Positions 33,613 to 40,761 of a stretch of DNA of 64,000 nucleotides are shown here, piece by piece. The DNA is from DASWOJ01 sp964242415 (GTDB lineage: Bacteria; Pseudomonadota; Alphaproteobacteria; Acetobacterales; Acetobacteraceae), in NCBI GenBank assembly GCA_964242415.1, contig CAXTAT010000030.1:5029-69028 (forward strand), in the 5' to 3' direction. The number at the start of each line of letters is the position of its first letter. Position 1 is the first letter of the stretch. The translations under genes and the position numbers were made by a program. The notes below the pieces were generated by a model that did no database searches, was not told the origin of the DNA, and saw nothing but the letters and a program-made list of their open reading frames with translations.

Positions 33613-34254
33613 CAAGTTGACGCCCTCGACCCGTACATCATCATCAAACAGCATCAGCACGCAACGGTGCGCCGGGTGTAACTCGATCCGCAGCAGCAGG
33701 TCCAGCGGCATGCCAAGAGTATGTGCCAGCACGGCCTTCAGCACGTCGGAGTGGCCGACCAGCACCACCTCACCGTCAGGGTGCGCCACCCGCGCCCGCG
33801 CCACGGCGGCCAGGGCGCGGGCCTGCGCCGCGGCCATGGTCTCGCCGCCCGGCGTCGGGGCAAGACTCCGGAAGCGGTTCCAGGCATGCCAGTCCGCTTG
33901 GCGATCCAGGTCGCTGAAGGCAGCGCCGGTCCAGGCGCCGAAGTCGATCTCGTTCAGCCCGGGATCAGTCTGGACAGGCAGGCCGTGCCGGGCGGCGATG
34001 GCGGCGGCGGTGGCCTGCGCGCGCTCCAGTGGGCTGGACAGCACCGCCTGGATCGGGCGGCTGGCCAGGGTATCGGCCAGCCGGGCGGCCTGGGCCTCGC
34101 CCTCCCCGCTCAAGCCGACGCCGGGCATCCGTCCAGCCAGGACCCGGCCCAACAGGCCATGCGCGGCATGGCGGACCAGGTGCAGGGTGGTTCCGCCAGG
34201 CAGCGTCAGGCCGGCGCAGCCGTGGGGAACACGTCGTCCAGCCGCGGGTCCCAC
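33604..34254 (-). CDS. Histidine phosphatase family protein
   Basis: A phosphoglycerate-mutase-like phosphatase of up to 216 residues. The catalytic histidine is in LHLVRHAAHG, the second Arg/Glu side in SSPLERAQATAAAIAARHGL, and the second histidine in GEVVLVGHSDVLKAVLAH. The annotated ATG at 34254 lies 49 bases inside the kinase gene. A shorter start near the kinase stop (a CTG about 16 codons later) is also possible. As the last gene of the pentose phosphate operon it may dephosphorylate a sugar phosphate or a side product. Confidence 0.87.
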   Translation of the reverse strand: MGPAAGRRVPHGCAGLTLPGGTTLHLVRHAAHGLLGRVLAGRMPGVGLSGEGEAQAARLADTLASRPIQAVLSSPLERAQATAAAIAARHGLPVQTDPGLNEIDFGAWTGAAFSDLDRQADWHAWNRFRSLAPTPGGETMAAAQARALAAVARARVAHPDGEVVLVGHSDVLKAVLAHTLGMPLDLLLRIELHPAHRCVLMLFDDDVRVEGVNLPP

Positions 34255-34973
34255 AGCCTCACCCCGCCGGTGATCCCGGCGGCGTTGGACACGATGCGGA
34301 CGTCGGCCGGCAGCGCGAAATCGACCAGGTGCGCGTTGCCGCCGCCAACGTGGAGGGCATCGAAGTTGATCAGGGTGCGAAGGTTGTCCACCGCCCGCTC
34401 GACCCGGCGGTTCCAGCGCTTGCGGCCGATCGCCTCCATCGCCGCGACGCCGACATACTCGTCATAGGTCAGGGCCTTGCGGGCCGGGTGCTGGCCCATT
34501 TCCAGGTGCGGCGCCAGGCGTCCGTCCTGATACAGCGCAAAGCCGAATCCGGTCCCCAGGGTGATGACGCACTCCAGCCCGTGCCCGGCGATCACGCCCA
34601 GCCCCTGCACCTGCGCGTCGTTCAGCATCCGCACCGGCCTGCCCAGGTGGCCCTGCAGCGCGCTGCCCAGGTCGAACCCGGCCCAAACCTTGGTGCCCAG
34701 GTTCGGCGCCGTCCGCACCGTGTTGTTGTGCACCACGCCGGGGAAGCCGACGGCGACGCGGTCGAACTTGCCAATCTGCCCGGCCATGCCGACCAGCACC
34801 GGCACGAGCGCATCGGGCGTGGACGGCTGCGGCGTCTTCACCCGCAGGCGGGAGCCGATCATGTCGCCCTGCGCGTCCAGCAGCCCCGCCTTCAACCCAG
34901 TCCCGCCGATGTCCAGCGACAGCGTCAGCGGACCCACGGCGGAGGATTGAGACCCGGCGCCGGCTTCAGTCAT
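34206..34973 (-). CDS. ppgK: ROK-family kinase, polyphosphate glucokinase-like
   Basis: A 255-residue sugar kinase. LSLDIGGTGLKAGLLDAQG is the phosphate-1/donor loop of the ppgK group, VAVGFPGVV and NLGTKVWAGFDL give the sugar site with LNDAQVQGLG, and CVITLGTGFGFALYQDG is the second phosphate loop. The pattern is that of polyphosphate/ATP glucokinases, which would feed glucose into the pathway using polyphosphate. It overlaps rpiA (ATGA) and the phosphatase gene. The phosphate donor is inferred from family resemblance. Confidence 0.85.
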   Translation of the reverse strand: MTEAGAGSQSSAVGPLTLSLDIGGTGLKAGLLDAQGDMIGSRLRVKTPQPSTPDALVPVLVGMAGQIGKFDRVAVGFPGVVHNNTVRTAPNLGTKVWAGFDLGSALQGHLGRPVRMLNDAQVQGLGVIAGHGLECVITLGTGFGFALYQDGRLAPHLEMGQHPARKALTYDEYVGVAAMEAIGRKRWNRRVERAVDNLRTLINFDALHVGGGNAHLVDFALPADVRIVSNAAGITGGVRLWDPRLDDVFPTAAPA

Positions 34974-35674
34974 GGCAACTCCAGGATGCGAGGCCCCGCA
35001 TCGGTGCCGGCAATCACACGGGTGGCCATGCCGATGAACAGCCCGGTCTCCACGACGCCGGTGACCGCCTTCAGCCGCGCGTGCAGGCCAGCCGGGTCCG
35101 CGATGCCGTCAAAGGCGCAGTCGGCGATCAGGTTGCCGCCGTCGGTGCGGTACAGCGCATTGGGGCCAGGCTGCTGCAGTGGGTCCTGCCGCAGCACCGG
35201 GTCGGCCCCGGCATCGCGCAGGTGGCGCAGCGTCGCCTCGATCCCAAAGGCGACGACCTCCACCGGCAGTCGCACGCCGCGGCCCAGGGCGGAAACCAGC
35301 TTGCTCTCATCGACGATGACGGTCATGCGGCGGCTGGCGGCGGCGACGATCTTCTCCCGCAACAGCGCGCCGCCCAGGCCCTTGATCAGGTCCAGGGTGC
35401 CGGTGTGGACCTCGTCGGCGCCGTCGATGGTCAGGTCGATGGTCGCGTGCTCGGCGAACGTGGCCAGCGGGATGCCCAACCCCTTGGCCTGCGCCGCGGT
35501 GCGCTCGGACGTGGGGATGCCGACGATCCGCAGGCCGTCGCGGACCCGTGCGCCCAGCAGCTCCACCGCCAACGCGGCGGTCGATCCGGTGCCGAGGCCG
35601 AGCACCATGCCGTCCTGCACCTCCGCCACGGCGGCGGCGGCGGCCTGGCGCTTCAGTTCGGTCTGGTCCATCAT
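34970..35674 (-). CDS. rpiA: Ribose-5-phosphate isomerase A
   Basis: A 234-residue enzyme that interconverts ribulose-5-phosphate and ribose-5-phosphate. Motifs seen: LGLGTGSTAALAVELL, GIPTSERTAAQAKGLGI, DLTIDGADEV with catalytic Asp, KGLGGALLREKIVA with the catalytic Glu/Lys, and ADCAFDGI in the C-terminal part. Length and order are typical. It overlaps the gluconokinase gene and the kinase gene by four bases each, so it is inside a translationally coupled operon. Confidence 0.97.
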   Translation of the reverse strand: MMDQTELKRQAAAAAVAEVQDGMVLGLGTGSTAALAVELLGARVRDGLRIVGIPTSERTAAQAKGLGIPLATFAEHATIDLTIDGADEVHTGTLDLIKGLGGALLREKIVAAASRRMTVIVDESKLVSALGRGVRLPVEVVAFGIEATLRHLRDAGADPVLRQDPLQQPGPNALYRTDGGNLIADCAFDGIADPAGLHARLKAVTGVVETGLFIGMATRVIAGTDAGPRILELP

Positions 35675-36258
35675 GCGGCTCCGGCTGGGGTGAGCTGGGC
35701 GATCACGGCCTGCACGACTTCCTGCGGGCGCGGCTCGACCGAGGCGACGATGGGCCGTTCCTCGGGGCCTGGCTCCTCAAGGGTGGCGAACTGGCTGTCC
35801 AGCAGGGCTGCCGGCATGAAGTGCCCCGTGCGTGCCGCCTGCCGGACGCCGATCAGCTCCCGGCTGCCCTGCAGGTACACCAGCCGCACGTCCGGCCGGT
35901 CCCCGACCAGGACCCGGCGGTAAGCACGCTTGAGAGCCGAGCACGCCAGCACCCCATGCCGCCCGGTGCCGCGCGTAGCGTCGATCCACGCCGCCAAGGC
36001 AGCCAGCCAGGGCACCCGGTCCTCGTCGGTCAGCGGGGTGCCGCCGTGCATCTTCTCGACGTTGGCGGGCGGGTGGAAGTCGTCGGCGTCCTCGAACTCC
36101 CAGCCCAGCCGGCCTGCCAGCAGGGCGGCGATGGTGGTCTTGCCGGAGCCGGACACGCCCATCACGACCAGGACGGCCGGCGGGGCGTCGTCGGATCGAC
36201 CGCCCTGCGCCGTGACCGGATCGCCCGTCGCCCCGCTTGTCATCGCCCCGCTTGTCAT
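35671..36258 (-). CDS. gntK: Gluconokinase (GntK type)
   Basis: A 195-residue P-loop kinase that phosphorylates gluconate to 6-phosphogluconate. The Walker A motif is VVMGVSGSGKTTIAALLA; FEDADDFHPPANVEKM and GTPLTDEDRVPWLAAL are gluconate-binding signatures, and VLACSALKRAYRRVL is typical of GntK. The start is ambiguous: a perfect 15-bp tandem repeat duplicates the initiation codon, giving MTSGA-MTSGA, with ATGs at 36258 and 36243 and no clear ribosome site. It overlaps rpiA by four bases and brings external gluconate into the pathway. Confidence 0.95.
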   Translation of the reverse strand: MTSGAMTSGATGDPVTAQGGRSDDAPPAVLVVMGVSGSGKTTIAALLAGRLGWEFEDADDFHPPANVEKMHGGTPLTDEDRVPWLAALAAWIDATRGTGRHGVLACSALKRAYRRVLVGDRPDVRLVYLQGSRELIGVRQAARTGHFMPAALLDSQFATLEEPGPEERPIVASVEPRPQEVVQAVIAQLTPAGAA

Positions 36259-36260
36259 CG
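36231..36260. repeat. 15-bp tandem duplication covering the gntK start codon
   Basis: CCCCGCTTGTCATCG occurs twice in direct contact. On the gene strand each copy contains an ATG in the same frame, so translation could begin at either. The copy number could change by slippage. Confidence 0.85.
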
Positions 36261-36342
36261 CATGCAGCCGTGCAGCGATGGCAGCAAAGGGCGGTTGATG
36301 TCAGTCGTCATGCGGTGGTCCCCGGACATCCCGGCGAGGACA

Positions 36343-37062
36343 CTACCCCGCGGCGGCCTGGTCTGTGAACCAGTGCAGCACGCCGCTCGGATGCACCCGC
36401 GCCGCCGGCAGGGCGGCATCGCCCGCACGCACCCGGGCCATCACGTCGCGCTTATCGGCGCCGGCCACCAGGAAGGCGGCATGGTGGCAGCTTTCCAGCA
36501 CGGGATAGGTCAGGGTGATGCGCGTCGGCTCGCCCTCGGGCGTGACCTCGGCGGCCCAGGCGGTGCGCTCATCCAGCACCGGGGTGTCCGGGAACAGCGA
36601 GGCAGTGTGGCCGTTGGTGCCCAGTCCCAGCAGCACGATGCCGAACAGCGGGCGGCCGGGCTGCAGGATGGGGGCGCCGTAGAAGGCCTGCAGCTCGATT
36701 TGATACTGCCGGGCGGCCTCCTCGGCGGACACGCCCTCGGTCGGCACGGGGTGGATGTTGCCCGGCGGCGCCGCGACGTGGCGCAGCATGGCCTCCATCG
36801 TCATGCGGTAGTTGCTGCGCTCGTCGTCCTGCGGCACGAAGCGTTCGTCGCCCCAGAACCAGTGCACGCGGTCCCATGGCAGGCGCGGCGCATAGGCGGG
36901 GGTGGCCAGCATCTCATACAGCGCCTTGGGCGTGGAGCCGCCGGACAGCGCGACGGCGACGCGGCCGGGCAGCGCATCCAGGGTTTCGATCATCCAGTCC
37001 GCGGCATAGGCCGCCAGCGCCGCCGGGTCAGCCAGGATGGCGTCGGCCGTGGAGGCCGTCAT
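36343..37062 (-). CDS. pgl: 6-phosphogluconolactonase
   Basis: A 239-residue lactonase of the NagB-like fold (DevB type), acting after glucose-6-phosphate dehydrogenase. Hallmarks are RVAVALSGGSTPKALYEML, VHWFWGDERFVPQDDERSNY, and LFGIVLLGLGTNGHTASLFP, which carries the catalytic His. The C-terminal CHHAAFLVAGADKRDVM is also typical. It overlaps the upstream HAD gene by four bases, and about 85 bases separate it from gntK. Confidence 0.97.
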   Translation of the reverse strand: MTASTADAILADPAALAAYAADWMIETLDALPGRVAVALSGGSTPKALYEMLATPAYAPRLPWDRVHWFWGDERFVPQDDERSNYRMTMEAMLRHVAAPPGNIHPVPTEGVSAEEAARQYQIELQAFYGAPILQPGRPLFGIVLLGLGTNGHTASLFPDTPVLDERTAWAAEVTPEGEPTRITLTYPVLESCHHAAFLVAGADKRDVMARVRAGDAALPAARVHPSGVLHWFTDQAAAG

Positions 37063-37871
37063 GCCCGGGACCGCGGCAGGATCAGCTCATCCACCGCGTG
37101 CGCCCAGCCATCCCGGTCGTTGGCGTCCGTGACCGCCGCCGCACGGGCCTGCACGGCCGGGGTGGCATTGCCCATCGCCACGGCATAGCCGGCCACGTCG
37201 AACATCGGCACGTCGTTTTCCATGTCGCCCATCACAGCCACCTCTGCCAAGTCGATGCCCATGTACTGTGCCAAGGCGCGCACAGCGTTGCCCTTGTTGG
37301 CATCCGGGTGCGTCACGTCCAGGTAGTAGGTCTGCGACCGGTGCGCCGTCGCGCTGGTGCCGAGCAGGCCCTGCAGCTCCGCCTCCACCGACTGCAGCTT
37401 GGCCGGGTCGTCGGACACGCCGACCAGCTTGCCGGCCTGCTGCTCATAGGGCGAGAAGTCCGGCACCACGCGCTCGTCGAAGCGGACGGTGTGCCGTTCC
37501 AGCTCGATCTTCGGGCCGGAGGTGTTGGTCAGCAGCCACTCGTTGGCGGTGAACAGCCAGGCGTCCACGCCGCGCCGGGCGAACAGGTCCAGCGTCGTCT
37601 GGACTGCGGCCAGCGGCACGGCCTGCTGGCTGATCACAGTGCCGTCCGAGGCCAGCAGGGTGCCGCCGTTGAACCCGGCCAGCGGCGCCGTCAGGTGCAA
37701 CTGATCAGCAATCCACTTCATGCCGCGCGGCGGGCGGGCGCTGACGAGGGCGAGCAGGACGCCAGCCGCCTGCACCCGCGCAGCGGCAGCAACGGTGGAG
37801 GGGGTCAGCGACTTGTCGGGCTGCACGAGGGTGCCGTCCACGTCGGATATGAGCAGGCGGATACGGCTCAT
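37059..37871 (-). CDS. HAD-superfamily hydrolase, Cof type (IIB)
   Basis: A 270-residue phosphatase. Motif I is RLLISDVDGTLV, motif II includes LALVSARPP, the cap domain holds GFNGGTLLASDGTVIS, and motifs III/IV are NKGNAVRALA, VAVMGDMENDVPMF and AMGNATPAVQARA. Members hydrolyse sugar phosphates and similar small phosphoesters. ATG 37871 was chosen because it is the first codon of the conserved N-terminus; no good ribosome site is visible. The reading frame extends upstream only through a REP-like repeat. It overlaps pgl. Confidence 0.9.
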   Translation of the reverse strand: MSRIRLLISDVDGTLVQPDKSLTPSTVAAAARVQAAGVLLALVSARPPRGMKWIADQLHLTAPLAGFNGGTLLASDGTVISQQAVPLAAVQTTLDLFARRGVDAWLFTANEWLLTNTSGPKIELERHTVRFDERVVPDFSPYEQQAGKLVGVSDDPAKLQSVEAELQGLLGTSATAHRSQTYYLDVTHPDANKGNAVRALAQYMGIDLAEVAVMGDMENDVPMFDVAGYAVAMGNATPAVQARAAAVTDANDRDGWAHAVDELILPRSRA

Positions 37872-37956
37872 GCAGGTTGACCCAGCATGTCTGTGCGGTT
37901 CTGCGGGTGACACGATGCAAGTTGAACACCGATGCGGACCGCAAGGGCGGAGCGGA

Positions 37957-37996
37957 CTCCCTCTCCCTCCGGGAGAGGGCTGGGGTGAGGGAGGCC
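37957..37996. repeat. REP-like repeat unit B1
   Basis: CCCTCTCCCTCCGGGAGAGG followed by GCTGGGGTGAGGGAGG, the same palindromic family as at 18032 and 51560. It lies between zwf and the HAD phosphatase gene inside the operon. Confidence 0.85.
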
Positions 37997-38062
37997 GAGA
38001 GGACCGAACTTGCCCGAGAAAGAAGAAAGTCCGTTTGCAACCGGGCGGGACTCGGCGTTTGC

Positions 38063-38123
38063 GGCCTCCCTCACCCCGGCCTTGGTCCGTTTCACGGCCC
38101 AAGCCCGGAGGGAGAGGGAGAAG
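38063..38123. repeat. REP-like repeat unit B2, with an insert in the palindrome
   Basis: The inverted partner of B1: CCTCCCTCACCCCGGCC, then a 22-base interruption containing CGTTTCACG, then the half-palindrome CCCGGAGGGAGAGGGAGAAG. The interruption sits at the tip of what would be the hairpin loop. B1 and B2 face each other across about 65 bases. Confidence 0.8.
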
Positions 38124-38136
38124 CGGCGGCTTGTTG

Positions 38137-39675
38137 TCACCTTGGGTCCAGGCTGAGCCACTGCCGTCCGTCGCGTTCCAGCAGGGTATCCGCCGCCGCA
38201 GGGCCGCTGGTCCCGGCGGGATAGGGCTGCACGGCGCAGTGCCCGGCGGCGACCTCGTCCAGGATCGACTCCACGACCGCCCAGCCGGCCTCCACCTGGT
38301 CCGCCCGCTGGTATAGCGTCGCGTCGCCGATCATCACGTCGTACAGCAGCGTCTCGTATCCCGTGCTGGACGGCAGCTTGAACCAGTCGGTGTAGCGGAA
38401 ATCCATCGCTACGGCCCCAAGCTCCAGCCGCGGCCCCGGCACCTTGGCCGCCAGGTTCAGCGTGACGCCCTCGTTCGGCTGGATGTGCAGCACCATGATG
38501 TTGGGGGTCAGCTTCTCGACCGGGGTGTCGCGGAACAGGGCATAGGGCGCCTGCTTGAAGGCGATGGCGATCTCGGTCCGCCGCACGGGCAGGCGCTTGC
38601 CGGTGCGGATGTAGAACGGCACCCCGGCCCAGCGCCAGTTGTCGATCTTCAGCCGCATGGCGACGTAGGTCTCGGTGCCGCTGTCCGCCGCCACGTCCGG
38701 CTCCTCAAGGTAGCCCGGCGCCGGATGGCCCTTGATGACCCCGGCCGCATACTGCCCGCGCACCACGTCGCGTCCGATCCGCATGGCGTCCAGCGGCTTG
38801 ATGGCCTGCAGCACCTTGGCCTTCTCCGCCCGCACCGCGTCGGCGTCGAAGCTGTTGGGCGGCTCCATCGCGACGGACGCCAGCAACTGGAACATATGGT
38901 TGGGCACCATGTCCCGCAGTGCGCCAGTCGGCTCGTAGAAGCCGCCGCGGCCCTCGACGCCCACCGTCTCGGCAGCGGTGATCTGCACATGGTCGATGTG
39001 CGCGCGGTTCCACAGCGTCTCGAAGAACCCGTTGCCGAAGCGCAGCGCCATGATGTTCTGCACCGTCTCCTTGCCCAGGAAGTGGTCGATGCGGAACACC
39101 TGGTCCTCGCGCAGCTTGCCTAGGATCAGCGCATTCAACGCTTGGGCGCTCGCGAGGTCGTGGCCGAACGGCTTCTCCACCACCACGCGGCGGAATGCGC
39201 CGCCCGCTTCCTCCATCAGGCCGCCATCGCCCAGGTGCTCGATGACGGGGCCGAAGAAGCGGGCGGCGACGGCGAGGTAGAACACGCAACTGCCGGGCAG
39301 CCGCGCCTTGAGGGCCTCGTAGGTCCCGGGGTCGGTGAAATCTCCGGTCTGGTAGTGCAGCCGGTCGCGGATGAAGCCCCAGGCATCCCCGTTCAGGCCA
39401 TCCGCGCTGAACTCGCCGCCCTTGTCGGCAACGAAGCCCTGCATGGCATCGGTCAGCGCCTCGCGGTAGCTGTCGTCGGTCCGCTCGTTGTGGTCCACGC
39501 CGATGATGGCGAACTTGTCGTCCAACAGCCCCGCCAGGCGCAGGTTGTAAAGCGACGGCATCAGCAGCCGCTTGGTCAGGTCGCCCGCCGCGCCGAAGAT
39601 CACCAGCGTGGAGGCGGGCGCCGGGCCGGCATGGGCCAGGCCCTCGGCACCCGACATGCGGGCGGTGCCATCCAT
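38137..39675 (-). CDS. zwf: Glucose-6-phosphate 1-dehydrogenase
   Basis: A 512-residue enzyme, normal for the family, that oxidises glucose-6-phosphate to the lactone. The coenzyme site is VIFGAAGDLTKRLLMPSLY. The active-site block is RIDHFLGKETVQNIMALRFGN, with the catalytic His. EKPFGHDLASAQ and the substrate-binding RTGKRLPVRRTEIAI-type sequence near 350 are present. The gene lies 27 bases after gnd and is followed by the B repeats. ATG 39675 is preceded by other candidate starts two or three codons away; the choice does not affect the domain. Confidence 0.98.
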   Translation of the reverse strand: MDGTARMSGAEGLAHAGPAPASTLVIFGAAGDLTKRLLMPSLYNLRLAGLLDDKFAIIGVDHNERTDDSYREALTDAMQGFVADKGGEFSADGLNGDAWGFIRDRLHYQTGDFTDPGTYEALKARLPGSCVFYLAVAARFFGPVIEHLGDGGLMEEAGGAFRRVVVEKPFGHDLASAQALNALILGKLREDQVFRIDHFLGKETVQNIMALRFGNGFFETLWNRAHIDHVQITAAETVGVEGRGGFYEPTGALRDMVPNHMFQLLASVAMEPPNSFDADAVRAEKAKVLQAIKPLDAMRIGRDVVRGQYAAGVIKGHPAPGYLEEPDVAADSGTETYVAMRLKIDNWRWAGVPFYIRTGKRLPVRRTEIAIAFKQAPYALFRDTPVEKLTPNIMVLHIQPNEGVTLNLAAKVPGPRLELGAVAMDFRYTDWFKLPSSTGYETLLYDVMIGDATLYQRADQVEAGWAVVESILDEVAAGHCAVQPYPAGTSGPAAADTLLERDGRQWLSLDPR

Positions 39676-39702
39676 GGCTTAAACGCTCCGCTTGGGCATG
39701 CG

Positions 39703-40749
39703 TCAGGCGCTCCGCTCGTGTTCCTGGACCTTCTCCTCCGACGGCTTCGGCAGCGGCTGCGGGATGATGGTCGGGTGGCCCGGCTCCACATGGCCGCCAA
39801 ATCCCGCCCGCATCGCCGACAGCATCTTGTTGGCGAAGCTGTGGTGCCGCCGGCTCTCGAACCGGGCGAACAGGCTGGCGGTGATCACCGCGGCGGGCAC
39901 GGCCTCCTCGATGGCGGCCTCGACGGTCCAACGGCCCTCGCCGCTGTCCTCGACTTCGCCCTGGTAGCTCGCGAGGTCGCCGTCCTTCGCCAGCGCGATG
40001 CTGGTCAGGTCCAGCAGCCAGGAGCTGATGACGCTGCCGCGGCGCCAGGTTTCGGCAACCTCGGCGGTGTTGATGGTGAATCGCTCGTGCTCCGGCAGGC
40101 CCTCGCTCATCTTGTTGCGCAGGATGTCGAAACCCTCGGCATACGCCTGCATCATGCCGTACTCGATGCCGTTATGGACCATCTTCACGAAGTGCCCGGC
40201 CCCGGCCGGACCCGCATGGATGTAGCCCTGCTCCGACCGGGGATCGTGCCCCTGGCGGCCCGGCGTCTTCTCGATGGTGCCGATGCCCGGCGCCAGCGTG
40301 GCGAAGATCGGGTCCAGCCGCTGCACCGCCTCGTCGTCGCCGCCGATCATCATGCAGTAGCCGCGCTCGATGCCCCAGATGCCGCCGGAGGTGCCCACGT
40401 CCACATACGTGATCCCCTTCTCCCGCAACTGCCGCGCCCGGCGGATGTCGTCCTTGTAGTAGGTGTTGCCGCCGTCGATGATGGTGTCGCCGGGGGCGAG
40501 CAGGTCCGTCAGCTCGCCCACCGTCGCCTCGGTGATCTTGCCGGCGGGCAGCATGATCCAGATGGCGCGCGGCGGCGTCAGCTTGGCCACCATGTCGGCC
40601 AGGCCGGTGCTGGGCTTGGCGCCCTTGTCGGCTAGGCTGTGCACTACCGTCTCGTTGCGGTCATACACCACCGTCTTGTGCCCGGCGCGCATCAGGCGCT
40701 GGCTGATGTTGCCGCCCATGCGGCCGAGGCCGACAATTCCGAGTTCCAT
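39703..40749 (-). CDS. gnd: 6-phosphogluconate dehydrogenase, decarboxylating (short NAD-type)
   Basis: A 348-residue dehydrogenase that gives ribulose-5-phosphate and carbon dioxide. The N-terminal Rossmann motif is LGIVGLGRMGGNI. Substrate and active-site elements follow as DIDVGTSGG-like YVDVGTSGGIWGIERGYCMMIGG and GPAGAGHFVKMVHNGIEYGM, carrying the catalytic Lys and His. The chain is about 120 residues shorter than the dimeric E. coli type, matching the shorter GndA/YqeC-like form that usually prefers NAD. The C-terminal segment after 300 is rich in charge and likely flexible. It starts 12 bases after the tal-pgi stop. Confidence 0.96.
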   Translation of the reverse strand: MELGIVGLGRMGGNISQRLMRAGHKTVVYDRNETVVHSLADKGAKPSTGLADMVAKLTPPRAIWIMLPAGKITEATVGELTDLLAPGDTIIDGGNTYYKDDIRRARQLREKGITYVDVGTSGGIWGIERGYCMMIGGDDEAVQRLDPIFATLAPGIGTIEKTPGRQGHDPRSEQGYIHAGPAGAGHFVKMVHNGIEYGMMQAYAEGFDILRNKMSEGLPEHERFTINTAEVAETWRRGSVISSWLLDLTSIALAKDGDLASYQGEVEDSGEGRWTVEAAIEEAVPAAVITASLFARFESRRHHSFANKMLSAMRAGFGGHVEPGHPTIIPQPLPKPSEEKVQEHERSA

Positions 40750-40761
40750 GCCGTTCGGCTC

